A stretch of DNA of 8,579 nucleotides, from the NCBI GenBank assembly GCA_023430705.1, contig JAEYZJ010000258.1, forward strand, positions 1 to 8,579, written 5' to 3'. Positions 1-7,495 of this stretch are shown here, piece after piece. The position numbers and the translations under genes were made by a program. Every line of letters begins with the position of its first letter. Position 1 is the stretch's first letter. This DNA is from Pseudomonadota bacterium (GTDB lineage: Bacteria; Pseudomonadota; Alphaproteobacteria; Rhizobiales; Devosiaceae). The notes below the pieces were generated by a model. That model worked only from the letters and a program-made list of their open reading frames with translations. It had not been told where the DNA came from and made no database searches.

Positions 1-110
1 AGCAGCGCCTGCGCTCCGGGGACCGCTTCCGGCGCTACACCGGCACGGCGGGCGAGTGGCCCATCTTCTGGGGCGAGAAGAACAGCACCGGCAGCGGTAA
101 GGGCAAGTAG
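1..110 (+). CDS. C-terminal end of an unidentified phage tail gene (partial)
   Basis: The frame with codons starting at position 3 is open from the window edge to a TAG at 108-110, giving 35 residues that end in a basic, Gly/Ser-rich tail (SGKGK). The following tail tip gene begins four bases after this stop, so the two are almost certainly co-transcribed and translationally close. In lambda-like phages the gene before J encodes a tail assembly or cell-wall peptidase-like protein, but no catalytic motif is visible in these 35 residues and no function can be assigned. The reading frame is chosen because it ends cleanly just before the next start and keeps the G/C third-position bias of its neighbours. 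Confidence 0.7.
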   Translation, partial: QRLRSGDRFRRYTGTAGEWPIFWGEKNSTGSGKGK

Positions 111-113
111 CCG

Positions 114-2507
114 ATGGACCCGTTTACCGCCTTCTTCGTCAACCTGCTGGTTGGCCTCGTCCTTTCGGCTGTCGGCTCGCTTATCCAGCAGGCGATGGCG
201 CCCAAGCAGAAGCAGCCGGGCGTCAAGGGCAGCATCACGGTCGGCGCCGCCGAGCCGCTGAGCTTCATCGTCGGCCGCTACGGCTCGCCGGGACACCTTG
301 AGTATGCGGGCACATGGGGCAGCGATGGCGACACGCCCAACGCCTACCTGACCCACGTCATCAGCTTCGGCGATCTCCCCATTCGGGGCTACCGCCGCTT
401 CTTCGTCTACGGCGAGCCGGTGACGCTGGACGACACTCCGCACGCGACCCGCGGCTATCCGGTCCTCGAGTACCGTCGGAAGGGCAAGGACCACCTCTGG
501 GTCAGGGTGTATGACGGCACCCAGACGACAGCTGACGCCTTGCTCCTTAGCCAGTTCGGCTCGCATCCGGACCGCCCTTGGAAGTCGGACATGGTCGGGC
601 GCGGCATCCCGTATTGCGTGTTCACCGCCAAGGTGAACCGCGAGCTGTTCTCGGGGCTGCCGGAGTATTTCGCCGAGGTCGATGGGTACGACCTGGAGGA
701 CGAAGACCTCAACGACAACCCCATCGCGCTGATCCGCAAGGCGCTGCATGGCTTCTACTATGACGGGGAATGGGTCTGGGGCCTTCAGGGCTTGCCGTCG
801 AGCCGCACGCCTAACGCGAGCTTCAATGCCGGTATCGCCAAGTGCAATCTGCCGATCGATCTGGTCGGCGGAGGGACCGAGCCTCAGTTCCGCGCCGGGG
901 CAGAGATCACGGTCGACCAGGAGCCGATCGAGGTCATCAACGACCTCCTCGCGTCATGCTCGGGTCGCATCGCCGAGATCGGCGGCGTCTACAAGGTGCT
1001 GGTCGGCGCGCCGGGCGAACCGGTGGCGAGCTTCACCGACGAAGATATCATCATCACCGAGGGGCAGAGCTACGAGCCTTTCCCGGGCCTCGAAAGCACC
1101 TTCAACGGCGTCAATGCCAGCTATCCTGAGCCCGACGAGAAGTGGGGCACCAAGGAGGCGCCGCCGCTCAGGGATACCGATCTCGAGGAAGAGGACGATG
1201 ACCGGCGCCTGCCCGCCACGGTGAGGTTCCCGTACGTCTACTCGGGAACGCAGGTGCAGCGGCTGATGAAGGCCATGCACCTCGAAAGCCGCCGTTTCCG
1301 CACCCACTCGATGACCATGCCGCCGGACTTCTGGGAGTACGAGGTTCTCGACCCCATCGTCTGGACTTCGGACCGGAACGGGTACGAGGACAAGGTCGGC
1401 CTGATCACCGTCATGGACGATCTGCCGAACGGCAACCAGTTCATCGGGTGGAAGGAGCAGGAGCCCGGCGACTACGACTGGGATCCGGAGACGGACGAGC
1501 AGGACTACGAGACTGCCCCGTTGGTGATCGCGCGGCCGGCGCCGCAGCCGATGACGGGCTGGTCTGTGGCGCCCTATACCCACACCGATGCCGAGAACAA
1601 TGCCCGCCGCGCCGGCATCGAGGTGACCTTTGCCGCTGGGCTGGTCGACGTGCGCGCCGTGCGGGTGCAGATCAGGCGGGACGGCGAGACCGATCCATTC
1701 TTCGATGGCGAGTATCCCTACGACCCCGACCTGACCTCGCCGGCGATCTACATCATCGCCAATGCCATCCTGCCCAATGAGCCCTATGAGGCCCGAGGCA
1801 TCTTCCTGCCGTTCTCGGGCCGCGAGACGGAATGGAGCGCCTGGCTCGACGTCACGACGCCGAACGTCAGGCTGGGCGCGCAGGATATCGAGATCGAACT
1901 GTCGGAGATCGCCGACGAGATCGCGTCGAGCCTCGACTGGATCAAGTCCGGCGTCCGCGGCGCGCTGGAATCGTTCAAGCAACTCGGCACCCTCATCGAG
2001 GAAGCCGATCGCGAGAACTACAACCAGCGGCAGGTGCTGGCTCGCCAGATCGCCGTGGAAATGGGCGACCTTCGCGCGAGCTTCGATGAGGTCATTGAGG
2101 GGGCAATCGGGCCTGGTGGCGCCATCGCGAACGCCCTGTCGTCGCTCTACGCGGCGATGGGCGGCAGCTCGTCCGTCGTCAACGTCCGATGGCAGGCTGT
2201 TGCCGCGCCGACGGGATACTCGGCCCGCTACGCCATCCAGGCGGCGGTCAATGACGGGGCTTTCCGGGCGGCGACGCTGTTCCTCGATGTTCCGTCTGAC
2301 CCTGACCAGCCGACCCGCGTCGTCCTCGGTGGCGGCCAGATCATACTGGCGACCGGCGACGATCCCGACGACGCGAAGGTCGCCCTGATAGCCGAGGACG
2401 GCGAGATCAAGTTCGCCGGCGCCCGTGCCGGCCGGATCACGTCGGCGGACGGCACCTCGATGGTCATCGATTTCGATGATCCGGAAATCCTGATGGTGAG
2501 TTCGTGA
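114..2507 (+). CDS. J-like phage tail tip / host-specificity protein
   Basis: This 797-residue protein has the layout of lambda-J-type tail tip proteins, which close the distal tail tube and help contact the host. Residues 4-25 are strongly hydrophobic (one membrane-like helix), followed by a beta-rich region opening with VGAAEPLSFIVGRYGSPG. Residues about 250-470 resemble the tail tip hub domain (Phage-tail_3 type) and contain an acidic run (LEEEDDDRR, near 356-365). Residues about 475-587 look like a fibronectin-III-type domain, about 590-660 are predicted helical or coiled coil, and residues 688-797 form a beta-rich C-terminal region like the end of J proteins. Lambda J is longer (about 1130 residues), so this is a compact version. 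The ATG at 114 lies four bases after the previous stop. Family assignment is by recognition of overall architecture, not by alignment; the exact domain borders are approximate. Confidence 0.8.
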   Translation: MDPFTAFFVNLLVGLVLSAVGSLIQQAMAPKQKQPGVKGSITVGAAEPLSFIVGRYGSPGHLEYAGTWGSDGDTPNAYLTHVISFGDLPIRGYRRFFVYGEPVTLDDTPHATRGYPVLEYRRKGKDHLWVRVYDGTQTTADALLLSQFGSHPDRPWKSDMVGRGIPYCVFTAKVNRELFSGLPEYFAEVDGYDLEDEDLNDNPIALIRKALHGFYYDGEWVWGLQGLPSSRTPNASFNAGIAKCNLPIDLVGGGTEPQFRAGAEITVDQEPIEVINDLLASCSGRIAEIGGVYKVLVGAPGEPVASFTDEDIIITEGQSYEPFPGLESTFNGVNASYPEPDEKWGTKEAPPLRDTDLEEEDDDRRLPATVRFPYVYSGTQVQRLMKAMHLESRRFRTHSMTMPPDFWEYEVLDPIVWTSDRNGYEDKVGLITVMDDLPNGNQFIGWKEQEPGDYDWDPETDEQDYETAPLVIARPAPQPMTGWSVAPYTHTDAENNARRAGIEVTFAAGLVDVRAVRVQIRRDGETDPFFDGEYPYDPDLTSPAIYIIANAILPNEPYEARGIFLPFSGRETEWSAWLDVTTPNVRLGAQDIEIELSEIADEIASSLDWIKSGVRGALESFKQLGTLIEEADRENYNQRQVLARQIAVEMGDLRASFDEVIEGAIGPGGAIANALSSLYAAMGGSSSVVNVRWQAVAAPTGYSARYAIQAAVNDGAFRAATLFLDVPSDPDQPTRVVLGGGQIILATGDDPDDAKVALIAEDGEIKFAGARAGRITSADGTSMVIDFDDPEILMVSS

Positions 2508-3292
2508 TGACCGCTGGCGACGTATGGTTTCGCGCCAAGGAGTCCCTCGGCCGGGTGGTGATCTGGGAGGAGCCGCCTTCTGGTGATCCTCTGGCTCCGT
2601 CTCTCGACCCGGTAGGCAACTTCGACCTGATCCGGTTCTGCTCCGACTTCCTCTACCTTTCGGTTACAGAGGAGGTGGACGTCAGCATCAACCACACGTC
2701 GCTGGCCGGGGTGACCGGCGCTGGCTACAGCGTCTCCAACGGAGCGCAGTCGTCGGGGCAGTCGTCGCCGATTGCTGATGGACAGATCAGGCTCACCTCG
2801 ATCGAGCTTTGCACGCACAATCTGGGCTACGTCCCGCTATTTGACGTGCTGCTCGACGGCCGCATCGTCTCACCAGGGCTTGTGGTGCAGTCGGAACAAA
2901 GTGGGGCACGGGTGCGCCGCGTCTCTACCTACGCGACCACCACGAAGATATTTCTCCGTGAGGTAGCAATATCGAGCCGTTCCAATCTCACGGCGACCTC
3001 GCGCGACTACAGGGTGTTGATCTTCGCCGACCCGGAGGCAGACCCGGCCAAGCCGTTTTTGCGGATCAAGCCCGGCGTGCAGGTGTGTCTCGGTTGGGGC
3101 AAGGTCGATGAGGACCAGCGGGCGCTCCGCCGAGCTCTCGTCGGCGACGCAACATACTACGTTCCGCTCGACCGCACCGTCGACATCCGAAACGGGGCGG
3201 TGCGCAACATTTCGCCTATCGCCGGCAAGGTCGATTCCGGCATCTACACCGGCAACTTCACATCGGTGAGCGCGATCGAGGTCACTTACTGA
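2507..3292 (+). CDS. Minor tail protein of unknown function (261 aa)
   Basis: The ATG at 2507 shares its A with the upstream TGA (TGATG), a classic termination-reinitiation junction. A GTG at 2504 would add one residue and is less likely. The product is soluble in appearance, without signal peptide or membrane helix, and rich in beta-type residues. A central stretch (about residues 105-175) reads as H-N-L-G-Y-V-P followed by a short D-G-R turn and alternating hydrophobic residues ending in YRVLIFADPE, a pattern I associate with small virion proteins placed between the tail tip and fibre genes of alphaproteobacterial phages. No enzymatic motif is visible. Its position between the J-like gene and the fibre genes, in the same operon, argues for a structural tail component, possibly a tip accessory or adaptor. 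The specific role is unknown. Confidence 0.75.
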   Translation: MTAGDVWFRAKESLGRVVIWEEPPSGDPLAPSLDPVGNFDLIRFCSDFLYLSVTEEVDVSINHTSLAGVTGAGYSVSNGAQSSGQSSPIADGQIRLTSIELCTHNLGYVPLFDVLLDGRIVSPGLVVQSEQSGARVRRVSTYATTTKIFLREVAISSRSNLTATSRDYRVLIFADPEADPAKPFLRIKPGVQVCLGWGKVDEDQRALRRALVGDATYYVPLDRTVDIRNGAVRNISPIAGKVDSGIYTGNFTSVSAIEVTY

Positions 3293-4788
3293 TGGCCAGT
3301 TCGTTTGAGGTCACTGGTGGCCGGATCGTCGGCTTGAAGAACGGCGTGTCGTTCTTCGACACCGAGGCCTATCCGGTGCAGTTCTATCCAACGTCGGACA
3401 AGATCGTCCTTACCGGATTGACGATCTCGTTCCCCGACTTCCACCACGCCAACGCCTATGGGTACGCTGCAGGCGACACTGGCGGTGGCGTCATCCAGCA
3501 ATCGTGCCACAGCTTTGTGACGCTCCCATTCCAGGAATGGGGACCGTCCGACGCCCCCGGCATTACGGATACCCTGTCGGACGTGGTGATCGGGACCGTA
3601 CCAGATGGCACCGACTTGCGCCGCATCAGGGTCAAGCTGACCCGTACCAGCGCACCCGACCAGATCAACGGTAACGACGTACCAGTCGAGCCGCAGGAGG
3701 GTGAGTGGGTTAATGCCGATGGCGGCAGCATGGTCCTCGAGTTCCTCTGGCCGCTGGCCCGGATGATCTGGATCAGGAAGGCCGCCGCCTCCAACGGGGA
3801 TGGCACAACCAATCTGCTACTGACTCGCAAGCAGAGTATTCAGAAGCGGCTGTATACGCATTGGCGACTCAACAACAGCCCGACATCGACCGGCTGGACC
3901 TACGGCGGGACGAACGGCATGTACGGCCACATCGTCAAGTCGATACAGCAGAAGGGGCCGACGATTGCCCCGGGCGGCGTCATCACCTACCGGCGCGGTG
4001 AGGGCTCGCAGTGCTCTTTGACCGACACGTCGGACTTCTCGTCGACCTACATGGCCGATATCGAGATCATCCCGGGCCGTTCCAACATTGTTCCGGAGGG
4101 CTTCGGCGCCGGCGCGGGAGGGGGCACGACCTTTGTGTTTACCGACCTAGACAGCCAAAACCCGACCTCAAGCACGCATACGTACACATCGAAATTCCTT
4201 GGCGTTGCCCCCGGGTCCGGGGAGACGAGGCACATTATTGTCGCCGTCACCGGCTACAGCGGGGACGACACTTCGGCTCAGAACGTAAACAGCGTGACCA
4301 TCGACGGCGTGGCCGCTTCGTTGGCGGTTCGTCAGCGGACCTACATTGATCTTAGCGGGTCAAATGATTTCAGCGTGGTTTCTGCAATATTCATAGCGGA
4401 AGTGCCTAACCACGACGAAGGGGATATTCAGATTACATGGAGTACTGCGTTCTGGTTCAGTCAAATCGAGGTATATGCGGCATACAATCTGGCATCCACC
4501 ACGCCGGATGACACGGTGACCAGCAATGCGGGTGGAACATTTGGCTTGTCAACTGTTCCCGGCGGATTCGCAATTTCCCTCTATTGCAGCAGCAGCAACG
4601 CGTCGGGCGGCAATCAGACGCTCAGCGGTATCGACAACCTGGTACACGAGTCACCTGTCTTCTCAGACCCTTCCGTCCGTCAGCCGCGCCGCATCCGCGG
4701 CTTCCAAGAGACGGACGGCTCAACCCTGAGCCTCGTCGTCGACGCCACCTTCGCCCGTCTCGCCTTCTGCGCTGCATCCTTTCACTAG
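3292..4788 (+). CDS. Two-module minor tail protein (498 aa)
   Basis: The start overlaps the upstream stop as TGATG, so translation is coupled to the 261-aa gene. The protein divides at a glycine-rich hinge (residues 270-278, GFGAGAGGG). The N-terminal module (1-268) is a beta-rich virion-type domain with no recognised motif. The C-terminal module (about 280-498) begins with alternating Thr/Phe strands, contains HIIVAVTGYS and VTIDGVAA, and ends near AFCAASFH. It resembles the beta-sandwich or lectin-like modules found at the ends of phage tail appendages. Bases 4321-4500 inside this module are only about 48% GC by hand count, against about 60% in a comparable segment of the J-like gene, suggesting the module was acquired separately. 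Likely role: tail appendage or receptor-contact protein. There is no catalytic signature, so an enzymatic role is not supported. Confidence 0.75.
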   Translation: MASSFEVTGGRIVGLKNGVSFFDTEAYPVQFYPTSDKIVLTGLTISFPDFHHANAYGYAAGDTGGGVIQQSCHSFVTLPFQEWGPSDAPGITDTLSDVVIGTVPDGTDLRRIRVKLTRTSAPDQINGNDVPVEPQEGEWVNADGGSMVLEFLWPLARMIWIRKAAASNGDGTTNLLLTRKQSIQKRLYTHWRLNNSPTSTGWTYGGTNGMYGHIVKSIQQKGPTIAPGGVITYRRGEGSQCSLTDTSDFSSTYMADIEIIPGRSNIVPEGFGAGAGGGTTFVFTDLDSQNPTSSTHTYTSKFLGVAPGSGETRHIIVAVTGYSGDDTSAQNVNSVTIDGVAASLAVRQRTYIDLSGSNDFSVVSAIFIAEVPNHDEGDIQITWSTAFWFSQIEVYAAYNLASTTPDDTVTSNAGGTFGLSTVPGGFAISLYCSSSNASGGNQTLSGIDNLVHESPVFSDPSVRQPRRIRGFQETDGSTLSLVVDATFARLAFCAASFH

Positions 4789-4797
4789 GGGCCACCC

Positions 4798-6468
4798 ATG
4801 ACACTGACCTACTACGCCACCGGCACCGCGTCGGTGGACAATGGCGACACGACCGTCACTGGATCCGGCACCGGCTGGGGCGGCGACGTCATCATGGCGG
4901 GTGACCTGTTCATGAACCCGGCCCAGCCAGAAATCCCGCCGCAGCGCATCGCCTCGGTCACGGACGGCACTCACCTCGAGCTCGCGTTCCCATGGCCGGG
5001 CGAAAGCATCACCGCCGACGCCTACGAGGTGCGCTTCGTGGGCATCATCGAGCGCTCGACCGCACAGAGCCGGCGCTATCTGGAGCAGATCGGCAAGGTC
5101 GCGAACACGGGCATCGGAATCGACGCCTTCGGCCCGTTCGCGGACCGCGGTGTCTATGACGCGCAGCGAACGGGGTTCGCGTACCTCTCCACCGATGGGG
5201 ATGGCGACACGCTCACGGGCGCCACCGTGTTCCTGAAGGCCAGCACTGACGACGGTGACTGGTCCGAGCACGTCGATCTCACTGGCGAGACCGGCCCGCC
5301 CGGGCTTGATGGCGAGGACGGAGCCGACGCGATCGCGGGCGTCTGGCGCGGGGCTTATTCCGACGCCACCTCTTACGCTGAGCACGACATCGTTCAGCAG
5401 GAGGGGTCTTCCTGGATCGCCAAGACCTCGACGACGGGCAACGCGCCGCCGACCATCCCTGCCACGTCGAACACCTGGTGGGACCTGCTGGTGCAGCGCG
5501 GCGAGCCCGGCGCCGGCAATGGCGACATGGAAGCCTCGGTCTACGATCCGCAAATGATCGCGGCCGATGCGTTCGACCGAGCCAACCATACCGGGACGCA
5601 GGACATCGAGACCATCGAAGGGCTTGGCGACGCGGCGAGCCGCAACGTGGGCACGGGCGCCGGCAATGTGGCCGCGGGCGACGACAGTCGTATCGTTGCG
5701 GCGTTGCAGCCTGCCTCCGTGCCCGGCTTCCTGTTCGGGCTGACCCTGAGCAACAATACGACGGACGCGACCAACGACATCGATATTGCTGTTGGCAAGG
5801 CCAACGACGACGCGGCGACGGATATGATGGTCCTCGTCTCGGCTCTGACCAAGCGGCTCGACGCCACCTGGGCGGTCGGTTCGAACCAGGGCGGCAGGGA
5901 TACCGGTTCAATCGCGAACGGCACCTGGCACGTCTTCCTGATCAAGCGTCCCGATACCGGCGTGGTCGACGTGCTGTTCTCGCAGTCTGCGACCGCGCCG
6001 ACGATGCCGACGAACTACACCCTGAAGCGTCGCATCGGCTCGATCCTGCGCGAGAGTGGCGTCATTGTGGAGTTCAGGCAGGACGGGGATTACTTCTACC
6101 GCGCCGCGCTGGCAGCAGATGTCGCGGCAACCAATCCGGGGACGAGCGCTGTGACGGCGACCCTGTCGATCCCGGCGGGCATCAGCGTGCGGGCGATGCT
6201 CATGGCGGCTATCATCGATACGACCCCGACCGGTCGCATCAGCCTGATCGTGTCGGCTCTTGCCCTAACGGCGCTGACGCCAACGTCGTCCCTCTACAAC
6301 GTTCGGACCGGCCCTGTCGGCACCGGCACCGAGGCGGTGGCAGCGTATCTCGAGGTGCTGTCCAACACGAGCCGGCAGGTGCGGTACATGCTGGACGCCA
6401 GCAACGCCGATATCATCATCCGCCTCACGACGTTGGGCTGGATCGATCACCGCGGGAGGTTGGCATGA
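4798..6468 (+). CDS. Phage tail fibre protein with collagen-like and carbohydrate-binding-like segments
   Basis: The 556-residue product has several hallmarks of tail fibres. Residues 1-90 form a beta-rich head with VDNGDTTVTGSGTGW, typical of the virion-attaching part of alphaproteobacterial phage fibres. Residues 163-177 are collagen-like Gly-X-Y triplets (GETGPPGLDGEDGAD), with another short one at 235-238. Between them, residues 183-233 start W-R-G-A-Y and end in W-W-D-L-L, the aromatic spacing of small chitin or carbohydrate-binding modules. Residues 262-268 (ANHTGTQ) and 278-298 (DAASRN to GDDSR) are common fibre shaft motifs. Residues about 305-556 form a beta-rich tip that probably meets the host surface. 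The ATG at 4798 is nine bases after the previous stop with only a weak purine run upstream. The gene probably makes a homotrimer; the receptor cannot be read from sequence. Confidence 0.88.
   Translation: MTLTYYATGTASVDNGDTTVTGSGTGWGGDVIMAGDLFMNPAQPEIPPQRIASVTDGTHLELAFPWPGESITADAYEVRFVGIIERSTAQSRRYLEQIGKVANTGIGIDAFGPFADRGVYDAQRTGFAYLSTDGDGDTLTGATVFLKASTDDGDWSEHVDLTGETGPPGLDGEDGADAIAGVWRGAYSDATSYAEHDIVQQEGSSWIAKTSTTGNAPPTIPATSNTWWDLLVQRGEPGAGNGDMEASVYDPQMIAADAFDRANHTGTQDIETIEGLGDAASRNVGTGAGNVAAGDDSRIVAALQPASVPGFLFGLTLSNNTTDATNDIDIAVGKANDDAATDMMVLVSALTKRLDATWAVGSNQGGRDTGSIANGTWHVFLIKRPDTGVVDVLFSQSATAPTMPTNYTLKRRIGSILRESGVIVEFRQDGDYFYRAALAADVAATNPGTSAVTATLSIPAGISVRAMLMAAIIDTTPTGRISLIVSALALTALTPTSSLYNVRTGPVGTGTEAVAAYLEVLSNTSRQVRYMLDASNADIIIRLTTLGWIDHRGRLA
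6454..6460 (+). promoter_or_regulatory. Ribosome binding site that sets the start of the 58-aa gene
   Basis: GGGAGGT lies inside the 3' end of the fibre gene, four bases before the ATG at 6465. Its strength and spacing show that the small gene starts here. The same frame is open for about 330 codons further upstream, but that part is only the out-of-frame shadow of the fibre gene. Confidence 0.75.
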
Positions 6469-6641
6469 CCGTCTTTGTGAAGCGCGATACCGATGGCGAT
6501 GTGGTCGGCGTCTATGCCGTGCCGCAGTACGAGGAACACGATTGGGGCGATCCGCTCGATGAGCGCGTGCCGATCGCTGTCGAGGAACTGCCCGACGACG
6601 ATCCGGAAGTGGTTGCCTTCCTCGCTCGCTGGGACGTGTAG
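6465..6641 (+). CDS. Small acidic fibre-associated protein (58 aa)
   Basis: The ATG at 6465 overlaps the fibre stop as ATGA and has a good ribosome binding site (GGGAGGT, 6454-6460). The 58-residue product begins with a compact beta-like segment (MTVFVKRDTDGDVVGVYAVP) and ends with an acidic helix of the form LPDDDPEVVAFLARWDV. That ending, a run of acidic residues followed by PEVVAFL, is frequent in short proteins encoded right behind phage tail fibre genes, including fibre assembly and XkdW-type proteins. A role in fibre folding or attachment is therefore plausible, but it is inferred from position and the short motif only. No membrane segment or signal peptide is present. The gene is the last of the tail block; a terminator-like hairpin lies about 190 bases downstream. 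Confidence 0.75.
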   Translation: MTVFVKRDTDGDVVGVYAVPQYEEHDWGDPLDERVPIAVEELPDDDPEVVAFLARWDV

Positions 6642-6655
6642 CTACTGCGGGCGCC

Positions 6656-6841
6656 CTAGCGCCATCCCATCAGGGCAGCGATCCCCATTACCGGCTGCCA
6701 TAGCGCCAACGCCCACAGGACGATTGCCAGTGGCCACACAATGAGCCCCAGCGCCCGGTCGGTCCGGGTCGCGGGCTCTCTGTCGCGGCGGAAGCTCTGG
6801 CGCATGCCGTAACCGTACCGTCTAGCAACCGGCTCCCGCAA
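6656..6841 (-). CDS. Candidate small single-pass membrane protein on the opposite strand
   Basis: On the minus strand a frame runs from a TTG at 6841 to a TAG at 6656-6658 (61 residues; 49 if an internal ATG at 6805 is used). It has a very basic N-terminal half (many Arg) followed by a strong hydrophobic helix from about residue 30 (ALGLIVWPLAIVLWALALW), giving an N-in topology. From the internal ATG, 41 of 49 codons end in G or C, as expected for real genes in this genome, and no plus-strand gene overlaps it. AAGGAAGG (minus strand, 6857-6850) sits eight bases before the TTG. Against it: it is short, uses a rare start, and its 5' end lies in the terminator-like hairpin. It resembles no family I can name. 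Confidence 0.35.
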   Translation of the reverse strand: MREPVARRYGYGMRQSFRRDREPATRTDRALGLIVWPLAIVLWALALWQPVMGIAALMGWR

Positions 6842-6858
6842 GGGCGGGGCCTTCCTTT
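6831..6858 (+). terminator. Probable intrinsic terminator after the tail operon
   Basis: GGC plus CCCGC (6831-6839, with T6834 bulged) pairs with GCGGG plus GCC (6844-6851) around an AAGG loop, an eight-pair GC-rich stem. It is followed directly by TTCCTTT (6852-6858). This fits a rho-independent terminator with an imperfect U tract. It separates the tail block from the endolysin gene starting at 6876, although partial read-through into the lysis genes is possible because no promoter is obvious between them. Confidence 0.5.
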
Positions 6859-6875
6859 CATATCGGAGACGTTCA

Positions 6876-7484
6876 ATGAACGCAGAAGCGCACTTCCGCG
6901 CGACGGCGCCTGCCTACATGCGCAAGCTCGTGGCGGACTTCCCCCAGCTCGATCCGCAGGATGCCGCGGCCATCTTCGGCAACCTGGGGCACGAAAGCCT
7001 CGGCTTTACCAAGCTGCAGGAGATGAAGCCCGTCGTGAAGGGCTCCCGCGGGGGGTATGGCTGGGCTCAGTGGACCGGCCCGCGTCGTCGTGCATTCGAG
7101 GCGTGGTGCAAGAAGCATGGCAAAGACCCGGCGGCCGACGCCACCAACTATGCCTACCTGTTCCTTGAGCTGAAGGGGCTCGAGGGTACGGAGAGCGGTG
7201 CTGTTGGCAAGGTGTCCGCTGCTGTCGGGCTCAAGGCCAAGGTCGAGGCATTCGAGCAAGCCTACCTCCGCGCCGGCGTGAAGCACTACGATTCCCGGTT
7301 GAAGTGGGCGCAGATCGCCGTTGACGCCTTCCGCGCCACGGAAACGGAGCCGGCCAAGCCCGCCCCGATCCCCGTCGATCCGCCGGCTCCTGCCGCTCCG
7401 CACCGCGGCAAGTTCGGCTGGTGGCTGCTCGGCATCATCGTCGCCGTGGTGGCAATCGTCGCCGCTTTCACCATCCAGTTCTGA
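6876..7484 (+). CDS. Endolysin (phage tail lysozyme-like muramidase) with C-terminal membrane anchor
   Basis: The 202-residue protein is expected to cleave the peptidoglycan glycan strand. Residues 30-78 carry the signature of the Phage_lysozyme2 (phage tail lysozyme) type: AAIFGNLGHESLGF with Glu40 as probable catalytic acid, a QE at 48-49, and GGYGWAQWTGPRRRAFEAWC at 59-78. The catalytic domain ends near residue 153. A Pro/Ala-rich linker (about 156-176) and the basic HRGK lead into a hydrophobic helix at about 181-200 that ends two residues from the C-terminus. There is no N-terminal signal or signal-anchor. GGAGA (6865-6869) lies six bases before the ATG at 6876. Placement beside two holin-like genes supports a lysis role, although this domain family also occurs in tail-associated lysozymes. 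The C-terminal anchor is unusual for a classical endolysin. Confidence 0.85.
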   Translation: MNAEAHFRATAPAYMRKLVADFPQLDPQDAAAIFGNLGHESLGFTKLQEMKPVVKGSRGGYGWAQWTGPRRRAFEAWCKKHGKDPAADATNYAYLFLELKGLEGTESGAVGKVSAAVGLKAKVEAFEQAYLRAGVKHYDSRLKWAQIAVDAFRATETEPAKPAPIPVDPPAPAAPHRGKFGWWLLGIIVAVVAIVAAFTIQF

Positions 7485-7488
7485 GGAG
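7483..7488 (+). promoter_or_regulatory. Ribosome binding site that sets the start of the 128-aa membrane protein gene
   Basis: GAGGAG overlaps the endolysin stop codon and stands seven bases before the ATG at 7496. This makes 7496 the start; the in-frame extension back to 7421 lies inside the endolysin gene, is Arg/His-rich and looks non-coding. Confidence 0.7.
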
Positions 7489-7495
7489 ACCGTCC

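Noticed and set aside
954..1982. 342-codon open frame on the minus strand
   Set aside because: It lies wholly inside the J-like gene, in the antisense frame that stays open in high-GC coding DNA; its product is Arg/Val/Asp/Gly-rich without any motif.
4720..5589. 289-codon minus-strand frame
   Set aside because: Antisense to the end of the 498-aa gene and the start of the fibre gene, with low-complexity Arg/Gly/Val composition; a shadow of real coding on the plus strand.
5478..6464. Upstream extension of the 58-aa gene to a 387-residue protein
   Set aside because: This part is the +1-shifted shadow of the fibre gene, rich in Arg/Gly/Asp; the ribosome site at 6454-6460 and the ATGA overlap place the true start at 6465.
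6688..6876. 62-codon minus-strand frame overlapping the candidate membrane ORF
   Set aside because: Gly/Arg/Ser/Cys-rich product without a hydrophobic helix or motif; the frame at 6656-6841 has much better coding character on the same strand.
7421..7495. 25-residue N-terminal extension of the 128-aa membrane protein
   Set aside because: It is out of frame within the endolysin transmembrane coding region and Arg/His-rich, and a good ribosome site precedes the ATG at 7496.
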